Position numbers and translations under genes: made by a program. This document shows, one piece after another, positions 17,181-24,769 of a stretch of 64,000 nt of DNA (position 1 is the stretch's first letter; each line of letters starts with the position of its first letter). The stretch is from Paractinoplanes lichenicola (GTDB taxonomy: Bacteria > Actinomycetota > Actinomycetes > Mycobacteriales > Micromonosporaceae): NCBI RefSeq assembly GCF_016785085.1, contig NZ_JAENHO010000012.1, positions 310,001 through 374,000 of the forward strand. The letters run 5' to 3'. The notes under the pieces were generated by a model that saw nothing but the letters and a program-made list of their open reading frames with translations, was not told the DNA's origin and made no database searches.

Positions 17181-17933
17181 CTACAGCGGCAACAGGTCGC
17201 GGACCAGCCGGAACCGTACGTCCCACTGGTTGTCGTCGCCGGACGGCCAGGGAAAGCCGCCCTCGGCGAAGACCCAGTTCAGGTACGAGACGAACGGCAT
17301 CGTGGTGTCCCAGCGGAAGAGACCGTCGACGCAGCCGTCGGGCAGGACGAAGCCGTACGCGTCGCCGCCGCTGGTGTTGTCCTTGTGGAAACGATCGGGC
17401 GCGGCCGGCAGCACGAACAACCCGTTGTCGGGTTCGTCCGCCTGTCGTTCGTTCCAGTCGTCCCACTCGTCCTGGATGTAGTCGCGGATCGGGTGCTCGG
17501 CGGGGTAACGGGTGCACTCCAGCTCGATCACGAGCGGGTCCGCGCTCGCCGCGACCTCCCACTCGGAGTGCGTGCCGACCAGCCAGACGTCGCCCACGAT
17601 CCGGATCCACGAGGACAGCGTCATGGGTACGGGGCCGAACCGCTGCTCGAGCCACTCGACGTAACCCTGCGCGTCCGGGGTCGGCGGGATGTGGGCCGGC
17701 ACCGGCGTCTGGTCGTCGTCGTTGCTGTGGAAGCGGTAACCCTCGCTCGTCAACCGTTCGACGATCACCTCGACGTTCTGCCGGGCCCGGCGCGCCATCT
17801 CGTCACAGACCAACTGCGCCTCGTACGCCTGATCGGACTGCCGGTCGATGCTGCCGAGCTGCCGCAATTCGTGCCAGACCTGGTCGCGTTGCCCGTCCTG
17901 ATAGCGGCGCAGCCATCCCGGCGAGGTCGTCAT
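17181..17933 (-). CDS. Conserved hypothetical cytosolic protein
   Basis: 250 residues, acidic and Trp-rich (WVAEG/WLVGTHSEWEV-type strands), with no signal peptide or membrane segment. I do not recognise the family. The N-terminal ~70 residues look helical (RYQDGQRDQVWHELRQLG, then DEMARRARQNVEVIVERL) and the rest beta-rich. Start at ATG 17933; the frame extends further upstream, but that part overlaps the cold-shock-like gene. It is convergent with the response regulator, 10 bases apart, and is followed upstream on the same strand by small genes, possibly one transcript. Confidence 0.7.
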   Translation of the reverse strand: MTTSPGWLRRYQDGQRDQVWHELRQLGSIDRQSDQAYEAQLVCDEMARRARQNVEVIVERLTSEGYRFHSNDDDQTPVPAHIPPTPDAQGYVEWLEQRFGPVPMTLSSWIRIVGDVWLVGTHSEWEVAASADPLVIELECTRYPAEHPIRDYIQDEWDDWNERQADEPDNGLFVLPAAPDRFHKDNTSGGDAYGFVLPDGCVDGLFRWDTTMPFVSYLNWVFAEGGFPWPSGDDNQWDVRFRLVRDLLPL

Positions 17934-17953
17934 GGCGGTGATCTTGCCACGGG

Positions 17954-18274
17954 CTATTCGGTGCCGTCGTCCGGGTGGGGCGGGTCGAAGGTCAGGGTCA
18001 GCCGGCTCTCGTACGCCCCCGACGAGGCGGCCGGGATGGGGGCGTCGACGGGCTCGTCGGGGCCCGTCCAGACCTTCAGGGCCCGAAAGGCGAAGCCGTC
18101 CTGCTGCGCCGCCTCGGCCGTGAACGTCACGGGCTGCCCCGGGGTGAGCATGCGGAAGCCGTCCATGGCGAGGACGGAGAAGTGCACCCAGCACCCGCCG
18201 GGCACGTCCGGGCCGTCGATGACACCCCAGCCCTCGTCGACGTCGAAGGTGCGCACCGTGCCCACGCTGCTCAT
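17954..18274 (-). CDS. Cold-shock-domain-like protein
   Basis: 106 residues. The N-terminal half is a degenerate cold-shock (OB) domain: VGTVRTFDVDEGWGVIDG replaces the usual KWFNxxKGFGFI, followed by CWVHFSVLAMDGFRMLTPGQ with the VHFS core and VTFTAE. The second RNP motif is present only in part. The ~40-residue C-terminal extension is strand-rich. Such actinomycete proteins probably bind single-stranded nucleic acid weakly. Start ATG 18274 was chosen because it places the OB fold at the N-terminus. Confidence 0.75.
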   Translation of the reverse strand: MSSVGTVRTFDVDEGWGVIDGPDVPGGCWVHFSVLAMDGFRMLTPGQPVTFTAEAAQQDGFAFRALKVWTGPDEPVDAPIPAASSGAYESRLTLTFDPPHPDDGTE

Positions 18275-18303
18275 CGGGCCAGTCTGCCCGACCGCCCCCG
18301 CGT

Positions 18304-18759
18304 TCAGAGAACGAGTTTCAGCCGTGGGGCCTTCGTGTGCGCGAAGCCGAGCCGCTCGTACAGGCGCTGCCCCTCCGGCGTGGCGCTCAGGTCGACACGG
18401 TCGGCCTCGATGGAGCGGGCCCACTCAAGCACGTCGAGCACCAGCGCCGAACCGAAGCCGCGGCCGCGGTGGGCGGGCAGCGTGATGACGTTGGCCAGCC
18501 GCACGGTCCGGCCGCGGACGCACTGAGGGTTCGGCACGCCGAGCTCGAGGGTGCCGACGGCCGTGGCGACGATCGCGCCGTCGTCCTCGATCACGGGGAA
18601 GCGGGCGGTGTCCGGGTCGTCGACGTAGCGGGCGAACCACTCGGCCGCATGCGTGCGCCACGGCGCCTCGGCGTCCCGTTCGTCGAACAACAACGCCCAC
18701 AACTCGAGCAAATCGTCGCCGTCAGACTTGGTCGCGACCCGAAGGCGCCCAGCGTTCAT
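18304..18759 (-). CDS. GNAT-family N-acetyltransferase
   Basis: 151 residues, a complete single-domain GNAT. It opens with RVATKSDGDDLLELWALLF. The acetyl-CoA-binding motif is VITLPAHRGRGFGSALVLDVLEWA, and the C-terminal part has LSATPEGQRLYERLGF. The substrate is unknown. Start ATG 18759; upstream extension would cover the downstream end of the neighbouring membrane-protein gene. The gene is co-directional with its neighbours. Confidence 0.88.
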   Translation of the reverse strand: MNAGRLRVATKSDGDDLLELWALLFDERDAEAPWRTHAAEWFARYVDDPDTARFPVIEDDGAIVATAVGTLELGVPNPQCVRGRTVRLANVITLPAHRGRGFGSALVLDVLEWARSIEADRVDLSATPEGQRLYERLGFAHTKAPRLKLVL

Positions 18760-18787
18760 CGCCGTCACGGTAGCCGGGGCCGACGGG

Positions 18788-19381
18788 TCAGAGGCCCCGC
18801 TTCTGGTTCCAGTTGATGACGTACCAGGCGTACAGGATGTTGCCCAGGCCGGCGGTGAAGAAGAACAGCAGCACGTGCAGGCCGAACGACTGGCGCTTGC
18901 GCAGCCCATGTCCACCCGCGAACGCGGCCGCACTCATATTGTTGTTGATCACGACCTGGGGCGCGGGCTGCGGCGCGTACTGCTGCACATGCCCCTGCGG
19001 CGCATAGGCCTGCTGCAGGTGCTGCTGGCCAAAAGCCTGCTGCGGGTACGAGTGCTGTGGATACGGCTGTTGCTGATACCGCTGCTCCTGGTATGGCTGC
19101 CCCTGGTACGACTCCTGATGCCGCTGCCCCTGGTACGGCTGCTCCTGGTACGGCTGCTCCTGGTACGGCTGGTGCTGGTACGCCCGGCCGTACGGCTGGG
19201 CCGGGGCCGGCTGGTTGCCGTATTGCTGCGGATACGGCTGCACCCCGGAGCCCGGCGCGGGAGCCGGCGTGTACGGCGGCCGGCCGGGCGGCGACGGGTA
19301 GGCGGCCGGGCTGGCCGGGTGGGCGCTGTGGGGCGTGTAGCCACCGTAGGAGGGCTCGTCTGACGGGACCGGGTGTGACAC
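18788..19381 (-). CDS. Pro/Gln/Tyr-rich protein with C-terminal membrane segment
   Basis: 197 residues. Residues 1-65 are Pro/Ser-rich; 67-118 are a tandem array of QPYQEQ-like units; 119-150 are Gln/Ala-rich with VVINNN. The C-terminus is a short positive patch (LRKRQS) and one long hydrophobic stretch (LHVLLFFFTAGLGNILYAWYV). It is probably a membrane-tethered protein with a disordered cytosolic tail, of the sort common in actinomycetes near Ser/Thr kinases. Start is GTG at 19381 with GGAG about eight bases upstream. Function unknown. Confidence 0.75.
   Translation of the reverse strand: MSHPVPSDEPSYGGYTPHSAHPASPAAYPSPPGRPPYTPAPAPGSGVQPYPQQYGNQPAPAQPYGRAYQHQPYQEQPYQEQPYQGQRHQESYQGQPYQEQRYQQQPYPQHSYPQQAFGQQHLQQAYAPQGHVQQYAPQPAPQVVINNNMSAAAFAGGHGLRKRQSFGLHVLLFFFTAGLGNILYAWYVINWNQKRGL
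19028..19183 (-). repeat. Coding tandem repeat (QPYQEQ-like)
   Basis: A degenerate array of 12-18 base units reading CTGGTACGGCTGCTC on the plus strand encodes the Gln/Tyr-rich tract of the overlapping gene. Several neighbouring copies are identical, suggesting recent expansion. Confidence 0.65.
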
Positions 19382-19504
19382 GGTGGCACTCCAGTGGATC
19401 TTTTGAACTTGAAGCAGCAGATTAGTTGATCTTCTAGGCCCCGGACGGTCGTCCTGACGGCTACTTCGGCCCGGTCGAACAGCCGGGAGAATAGGACCCG
19501 CAGG

Positions 19505-21205
19505 TCAGCTGGCCCGGCAGCGGTACGACACCGCGGTGCCCGAGCTGACCGGCGCCGGTTCGACGATGTTGACCGTGGCCGTCTCGGAGGTCGAACCAAC
19601 GCCGCTGAACGTCCAACGCAAGGTGAGAGTGGCAACGCGCTGCCCCCGGCCGACCCGCTCGGTCAACACGGCCCCGGGCGGCGCATCCGACCGGAACCAC
19701 TGATAGCGAATCACCCCGCCCCGCCCGTTGGTGCGCACGGTGGCAACCACGTCGACGGTCACATCACAGCGACTGACGGCCGGCCGCGGCACCGCCACCG
19801 TGACCCCCTCCAGCTCGAGCGGACTCAGCCGCTGCCACACATAAAGCCCGGCCACAACGATCAGCGCCAGAGTCACCAGCCCCGACAATACCGACACAAC
19901 CCGCCGCCCCCACCGCCGCGGCCGCGCGGGAGCCGGCCACGCGGGCGCCCCCGCCGGAGCCACCACCGGCACCCCCGGCCCAAAACGCACCTCACCCCCA
20001 GCCCGGTCCGCCGGATCCCCAAGCACGGCGCCACCACCCTCAACCCGGTTCGCCGGATCCCCAAGCACGGCGGCACCACCCTCAACCCGGTTCGCCTGGT
20101 CCCCAAACACAGCACCACCCTCAGCCCGGTTCGCCAGGTCCCCAAGCGCGGCGGCATCACCCTCAGCCCGGTTCGCCAGGTCCCCAAGCGCGGCGGCACC
20201 AGACCATGGCCCCGCCACGGGCCCGCCCCGGCTCGCCCCAGACCGACCCGCGGTCGAAGTCGGCCCGCCCAACCGAACCGTCGAGTCCAACGCGGCCGAG
20301 CGACCAGCGCGTTCGGCCGAAGGTGAATACGGGTTCGGCGCGGGCGGATAAACAACCGGGCTCGACCCGGACGAACGCACGTTCGGGCCCGCGGTGTGCG
20401 GACGCACCGCCGGGTTCAACGCGGACGAATGTCCGGCCGTCCCGGGTTGGGACTGGCCCGCGGTCGGGTCCAAGGCGGGCGGACGCCCGGTCAGGCTCAG
20501 CGGAACTTGGTTCACCGTCGCGTCCAAGGCTGGCGTATGCCCAACCGGATTAGGGGGAGACTGCCCCACCGTCGGGCTCGAGGCGGACGAACGCCCGGCC
20601 GGGCCCGGCGGAAACTGGCGCAAGGTCGGGTCCGAGGCGAACGGACGCCCGGCCGGATCAGGAGGGATCTGACGCAGCCTCGGATCCGAGGCTGGCGTAT
20701 GCCCGACCGGATTCGGCGAAGACTGATCCACCGTCGGGTCCAAGGCGGACGGACGCCCGGCCGCGCTCGGCGGAACGCGGCGCACCGCCGGATCCGAGAC
20801 TGGCGGCTGTCCGAACGGACTCGGCGGAGACTGACGCACCATCGGGCTCGAAGCGGACGGGTTGGGTGGGGTCTGGCGCACTGTCGGGTTCGCGGCGGGC
20901 GGCGGCGTCGCTGGGTTCGGCCACGGCGAGCGTGAGACGGGCGGCGTCGCTGGATTCGGCCACGGCGAGCGTGAGACGGGCGGCGTCGCTGGATTCGGCC
21001 ACGGCGGGCGTGAGGCGGGCGGCGTCGTTGGGTTCGGCCACGGCGGGGGTGCGGGTGGCGGAGCGGCCGGGCCTTGCGGCCACATGACGGCGGTTGCCTC
21101 GGGGTCGGTGCCGAGGTGCACGGTTGGGGCGGGGCGGTTGATGGTGGCCCACGGGTCGGCCGGGGGCGTGCCCCAGTCGTCGGCGGGTTCCTCCGGGCGG
21201 GTCAC
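19505..21205 (-). CDS. Repeat-rich single-pass membrane protein with extracellular Ig-like domain
   Basis: 566 residues. The cytosolic part (1-435) is almost wholly tandem repeats: four 13-residue units (54-105), about eight 18-residue units (132-275) and five 13-14-residue units with LGDxANRxEGG (340-406). A basic patch (RPRRWGRR) precedes one membrane helix (~437-457). The extracellular tail (~460-566) is a beta-rich domain with two Cys (C480, C563) that could form a disulfide. The GTG start at 21205 lies 54 bases after the kinase stop and has only a weak ribosome site; the frame extends further but overlaps the kinase. It may be a substrate or partner of that kinase. Confidence 0.7.
   Translation of the reverse strand: MTRPEEPADDWGTPPADPWATINRPAPTVHLGTDPEATAVMWPQGPAAPPPAPPPWPNPTTPPASRPPWPNPATPPVSRSPWPNPATPPVSRSPWPNPATPPPAANPTVRQTPPNPSASSPMVRQSPPSPFGQPPVSDPAVRRVPPSAAGRPSALDPTVDQSSPNPVGHTPASDPRLRQIPPDPAGRPFASDPTLRQFPPGPAGRSSASSPTVGQSPPNPVGHTPALDATVNQVPLSLTGRPPALDPTAGQSQPGTAGHSSALNPAVRPHTAGPNVRSSGSSPVVYPPAPNPYSPSAERAGRSAALDSTVRLGGPTSTAGRSGASRGGPVAGPWSGAAALGDLANRAEGDAAALGDLANRAEGGAVFGDQANRVEGGAAVLGDPANRVEGGGAVLGDPADRAGGEVRFGPGVPVVAPAGAPAWPAPARPRRWGRRVVSVLSGLVTLALIVVAGLYVWQRLSPLELEGVTVAVPRPAVSRCDVTVDVVATVRTNGRGGVIRYQWFRSDAPPGAVLTERVGRGQRVATLTLRWTFSGVGSTSETATVNIVEPAPVSSGTAVSYRCRAS
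19988..20188 (-). repeat. Coding tandem repeat C (13-14 residues, five copies)
   Basis: Units of 39-42 bases encode LGDLANRAEGG-type repeats just before the membrane helix. Two adjacent copies differ by only a few bases. Confidence 0.75.
20381..20812 (-). repeat. Coding tandem repeat B (18 residues, about eight copies)
   Basis: A 54-base period encodes GRPxALDPTVxQxxPxPx units. Copies are diverged at the third codon position but keep exact length, and the last copy is partial. Confidence 0.78.
20891..21046 (-). repeat. Coding tandem repeat A (13 residues, four copies)
   Basis: A 39-base period encodes PWPNPATPPVSRS units. The two middle copies are nearly identical in DNA. Confidence 0.8.
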
Positions 21206-21258
21206 GAATGGCCGCCCCGGGCCGGGCCGCGCCGCAGTGATGCCGCCACGACATGCTC

Positions 21259-22923
21259 CTAACCGGGAGTGCAGGTGTTGGTGAGGGCCACCACAGCCGG
21301 GGACGGCGAGCGGCCCGTGTTGCCGGCGGCGTCGACCGCCACAACTGTGATCGTCATGCGGGTGGCCGCGCGCGGCATCGGGAGCGGCCCGAGCGTGCCC
21401 TGGAAGGCGCCCCGCCCGGCCGAGCTCATGGCGACGGTCGAGGTGCTGCCGCCGAGGGTGTAGGTGAAGCTGGCCTCGAGCCCGCCCCCGTCGTCGGTGA
21501 CGGTGGCCGTGATCGTGCTCGTGCGGACGCCGTACTGGCATTTCTCGCCCTCCAGCGCCCGCTGGCTGGACCTGACCGCACCGACCACCGGCGCGCTGGT
21601 GTCGGCCCGCGGCGACGGTGACGGGCTCGGCGTGGCAACGGTCGTGGGCGGAGGCAGCGGCACGCCCGTGGCAGGGGACGGCGTCGCCGAAGCCAGGGCA
21701 GTCGGCGACGAGGTGACTGTCGGCGAGGGCGACTGGGAGAACGAGGGCGACTGGGAGAGCGACGGCGACTGGGAGAGCGACGGCGACTGGGAGAGCGACG
21801 GCGACCGGGAGAGCGACGGCGAGGCGGTCACGGACGGGCCGGCCAAAACCGAGTTGGCGCGAGCCTCCACACTGGCCGGAGATTCGGCGGCCGCGTAGCG
21901 ATAACCCGCCCCGCCGATGAGCAGAGCCGCCACCGCCGCACAGCCGGCCAGCGCCACTCCCCGGCGACCGCGGAGACCGCCCGGACGGCCACGCGGCACG
22001 GAACCGCCGACCGTCGTCGACGCGACGCTCGTGGCGCCCCCGCTGCGATCCGGATAGGGCCACAGCAGGGCGAGCAGCGCGGCCCGGCGACCCAGCTCCC
22101 GCAGCCCGCGCTCCTCCCAATCCGGCCCGTACGCCGGGGCGGCCACCCGTTCCAGCAGCTCCAGGAAGGCCAGCGCGTGCTGCGGCCGGTCGGCGGGCTG
22201 CTTGGCCAGGCCGTGCCGCAGCAGGGCGTGCACCGGCGCCGGGGCCGGGTCGGTCGGGATGGGCGCGTGGGCGTGCTGCTCGTAGAGGACGAAGAGGCTG
22301 GGCCCGTCGAACGGCGGCCGGCCCGTCAGGCACTCGAAAAACGTGGCCGTGGCAGCGTAGATGTCGCAGGCGGGTGTGGGCGGGACGCCCGTCCACTGCT
22401 CGGGGGCCATGTAACGCGGTGTGCCGGAGACGACGGTGTCGGAACCCTGCCCGACCGGCGCCGCGATGCCGAAGTCGGCCAGCTTGCTCAGGCCCTCCCC
22501 GGTGACCAGCACGTTTTCGGGCTTGTAGTCGCGGTGCACCACGCCGTGGGCGTGCGCCGCGCCCAGGCCGGCCAGGGAGCCCTTGAGCACGCACAGCGCC
22601 GACTCGGGAGTGGTCGGGCCGTGCTCGCGCAGCATCTGCCGCAGCGACACCCCGTTGACCAGCTCCATCACGATCGCCGCGCCGCGGGCCGACTCGACGT
22701 ATTCGTAAAGCCGGGAGACGTTCGGGTCGTCGATCTGCCCGAGCAGCTCGGCCTCGCGGCGGAAGGCGGCCCGGAACGAGGCGTCGTCGCCCAGGCCCGG
22801 CACGAGATATTTGATCGCCACCGGGGTGCCGGTCTTGTCGTGGGTGGCGAGCACGACGCTGCCCGACGCACCGGCGCCGAGCGGCCGCACCGGCGTGTAG
22901 CCGGAGACCTGCCACCCGCTCAT
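21259..22923 (-). CDS. Membrane Ser/Thr protein kinase (PknB-like) with extracellular domain
   Basis: 554 residues. The kinase domain spans ~10-270: glycine loop GAGASGSV, VAIKYL lysine, HRDYKPENVL catalytic loop, LADFGIA, TPRYMAPEQW. The loop reads HRDY rather than the usual HRDL/HRDI. A ~70-residue juxtamembrane segment leads to one helix (ALAGCAAVAALLIGGAGY), then a Ser/Pro linker with five SLSQSP repeats. A C-terminal beta-sandwich-like domain with two Cys resembles the tail of the downstream membrane protein in style. It likely senses an extracellular signal and phosphorylates cytosolic targets. Start ATG 22923; in-frame alternatives lie up to ten codons upstream. Confidence 0.9.
   Translation of the reverse strand: MSGWQVSGYTPVRPLGAGASGSVVLATHDKTGTPVAIKYLVPGLGDDASFRAAFRREAELLGQIDDPNVSRLYEYVESARGAAIVMELVNGVSLRQMLREHGPTTPESALCVLKGSLAGLGAAHAHGVVHRDYKPENVLVTGEGLSKLADFGIAAPVGQGSDTVVSGTPRYMAPEQWTGVPPTPACDIYAATATFFECLTGRPPFDGPSLFVLYEQHAHAPIPTDPAPAPVHALLRHGLAKQPADRPQHALAFLELLERVAAPAYGPDWEERGLRELGRRAALLALLWPYPDRSGGATSVASTTVGGSVPRGRPGGLRGRRGVALAGCAAVAALLIGGAGYRYAAAESPASVEARANSVLAGPSVTASPSLSRSPSLSQSPSLSQSPSLSQSPSFSQSPSPTVTSSPTALASATPSPATGVPLPPPTTVATPSPSPSPRADTSAPVVGAVRSSQRALEGEKCQYGVRTSTITATVTDDGGGLEASFTYTLGGSTSTVAMSSAGRGAFQGTLGPLPMPRAATRMTITVVAVDAAGNTGRSPSPAVVALTNTCTPG
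21731..21820 (-). repeat. 18-bp tandem repeat in kinase linker
   Basis: Five consecutive 18-base units (plus-strand consensus GACTGGGAGAGCGACGGC, three of them identical) encode the extracellular SLSQSP linker of the Ser/Thr kinase. Confidence 0.9.
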
Positions 22924-23013
22924 TCGAGGCACCCGGCCATTCTGGCCACGCATCGACGACTGAGGATCCGCGCAACGGCTGCTTTCGCCGACCGGACGGG
23001 CGACCCCGATCGT

Positions 23014-24081
23014 TCATGCCGCGGGCTGCAGCAGACGGGCGCCCGCGTTGCGCAGGCCGATGCCCCAGCGCGTGGTGGGCACGAGCAGATGCGAGGTGGC
23101 GCCGACGGCATGCTGTTTCGGCTGCACCAATCGGCGATGCCGGGCCTCGTACGACCGGAGCGCGGCCTCGATCGGCAGCCGGCCCAGGGCGTCGGCGAGG
23201 GTGAACGCGCCCGCCATGGCCATCGTCGAACCGTCGCCGAACAGCGACACGCACGTGGCCGCGTCACCCAGCAGGGTCACCCGGCCCCGCGTCCACGCCG
23301 GCACCCGCACCCGGCTCACCGCGTCGAAATAGAAGTCGGTGGCGGCGCGCAGGCGGTCGAGCAGCTCGGGGGCGCGCCAGCCCATTTCCCCGTACGCCGA
23401 GACGACCAGCTCGACCGGGTCGGGCGCCTCGGCCTCGGGGTGGCGGAAGATGAACGCCGCCAGCTCCTGACCGCGCCCGGGATGGACGCTGAGCAGGCGG
23501 CCGGGCGCGTTGAGCAGCTGCACCTCGTGGGGCGCGCGGGCCGGCTGCCCCAGCGGCAGGGTGGCCACATAGAGGCCCTGGTGGTCGACGAAATCGCTCT
23601 CGGGGCCGAACGCGATGCGCCGCACCGCCGAGTGCAGCCCGTCGGCGCCCACCACCAGATCGAAGCGGCGTGGCGCGGACCGGGCGAACGTCACCTCGAC
23701 CCCGGCCGCCCCCGGCGTGAGCGCGGTGACGGTGTCGCCCAGGATCAGCTCGGTGCGGTCGCGGGCGGCCTCGAACAGGATCCGCGCCAGATCGGCCCGG
23801 GGGATCTCGGTGCCGGAAGGAGCCCGTACGCGGGCCCGGGTTTGACCTTGCTCGTCGATCAGCCGCAGGGACGTGGCCTGGGTGCGGGCGTCGTGGAGGC
23901 GGCCCATGACGCCCATCCGCTCGGCGACGGCGACGGCCGGACCCCGCACGTCGACCGGATTGCCGCTGGAGCGCAGGCCGCCGGACAGCTCCACAATGGT
24001 CGGTTGCCAGCCCCGCTCGGCCAGCCAGTAGGCCAGGGTGGTGCCCGCGACCCCGGCACCGGAAATCAGCACTGTTCTCAT
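23014..24081 (-). CDS. FAD-dependent aromatic monooxygenase (PHBH-like)
   Basis: 355 residues, class A flavoprotein monooxygenase. The N-terminal dinucleotide motif is ISGAGVAGTTLAYWLAERG. The second FAD/NADPH motif is LVVGADGLHSAVRR (DG motif), and the third is VTLLGDAATCVSLFGDGSTMAMAGA (GD motif). No signal peptide. It should hydroxylate or epoxidise an aromatic or polyketide-like compound using NAD(P)H. The divergent TetR gene 58 bases away, with twin operator-like boxes between them, probably represses it and responds to its substrate. Start ATG 24081 sits right before the Rossmann strand. Confidence 0.9.
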   Translation of the reverse strand: MRTVLISGAGVAGTTLAYWLAERGWQPTIVELSGGLRSSGNPVDVRGPAVAVAERMGVMGRLHDARTQATSLRLIDEQGQTRARVRAPSGTEIPRADLARILFEAARDRTELILGDTVTALTPGAAGVEVTFARSAPRRFDLVVGADGLHSAVRRIAFGPESDFVDHQGLYVATLPLGQPARAPHEVQLLNAPGRLLSVHPGRGQELAAFIFRHPEAEAPDPVELVVSAYGEMGWRAPELLDRLRAATDFYFDAVSRVRVPAWTRGRVTLLGDAATCVSLFGDGSTMAMAGAFTLADALGRLPIEAALRSYEARHRRLVQPKQHAVGATSHLLVPTTRWGIGLRNAGARLLQPAA

Positions 24082-24097
24082 GCCGACAAGGATTACT

Positions 24098-24125
24098 GCA
24101 CTCAGTGCGGAAATGCAATGAGTGC
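24098..24125. promoter_or_regulatory. Twin TetR-type operator boxes
   Basis: GCACTCAGTGC (24098-24108) and GCAATGAGTGC (24115-24125) are near-palindromes whose centres are 17 bases apart, between the divergent monooxygenase and TetR starts. The arrangement fits a self-regulating TetR dimer pair. Confidence 0.6.
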
Positions 24126-24139
24126 GGTATTGTTGGCAC

Positions 24140-24739
24140 GTGTCCCTCCGAGAACGCAAACGCGCCCGCACCCGGCAAGCCCTGGTCGACGCCGCCACCC
24201 GCCTGTTCGAGACCCAGGGCTACGAGGGCACGACGATCGCCGACATCGCGGCCGCCGCCGAGATCGGCACCCGCACGTTCTTCAGTTACTTCGCGACGAA
24301 GGAGGATCTGCTCTTCCCCGAGGCCGAAGACCGGCTCAGGGCCGCCCTCGACGCGATCGCCGCCCGCGACCCCGGCGACCGACCGGCCGAGGTGCTGCTG
24401 ATCGCGCTGCGCCACGTCGGCGAGGCCAGCGACGAGATCGTCAGCCCGCTGGCCGCCCTGCGCCTCGAGCTGATCAGCACGGTCCCGTCCGTCCGGGGCC
24501 GCGGCCTGCAGATCCAGCAGGACGCGCAGCTCGAGATCGCCCGCCATCTCGCCGCCGCCTTCCCCGACGAGCTCGACGTGGTCGGCGCGGCCGCCCTGAC
24601 CGGCGCCTTCGTCGGCGCCGTGACGGGCGCGTTGCAGGCCTTGTTCGACCAGCCCGACGGGCGCGGCCCGGCCGAGTTGCGCGCCGCGATGCAGGCCGCC
24701 GTCGCGCAGACCCTGGCCCCGTGGATGGACGAGCGATGA
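24140..24739 (+). CDS. TetR-family transcriptional regulator
   Basis: 199 residues. The N-terminal helix-turn-helix reads ARTRQALVDAATRLFETQGYEGTTI, then IADIAAAAEIGTRTFFSYFATKEDLLF, a classic TetR DNA-binding domain at residues ~8-60. The C-terminal ligand domain is helical and ends WMDER. Start chosen at GTG 24140, which gives a short basic N-terminus; an ATG six codons earlier would overlap the probable operator. It likely represses the divergent FAD monooxygenase and itself. Confidence 0.9.
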   Translation: MSLRERKRARTRQALVDAATRLFETQGYEGTTIADIAAAAEIGTRTFFSYFATKEDLLFPEAEDRLRAALDAIAARDPGDRPAEVLLIALRHVGEASDEIVSPLAALRLELISTVPSVRGRGLQIQQDAQLEIARHLAAAFPDELDVVGAAALTGAFVGAVTGALQALFDQPDGRGPAELRAAMQAAVAQTLAPWMDER

Positions 24740-24769
24740 GTTTCCCGCCCGCGCTCGGTCCTACGGGGC

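Noticed and set aside
20381..20812. CRISPR-like regular array
   Set aside because: Units are contiguous, in frame and diverge at third codon positions, with no spacers; it is a coding repeat.
21206..23254. Upstream extension of the repeat-rich membrane-protein frame
   Set aside because: It runs through the Ser/Thr kinase gene in another frame and has no ribosome site; the GTG at 21205 is preferred.
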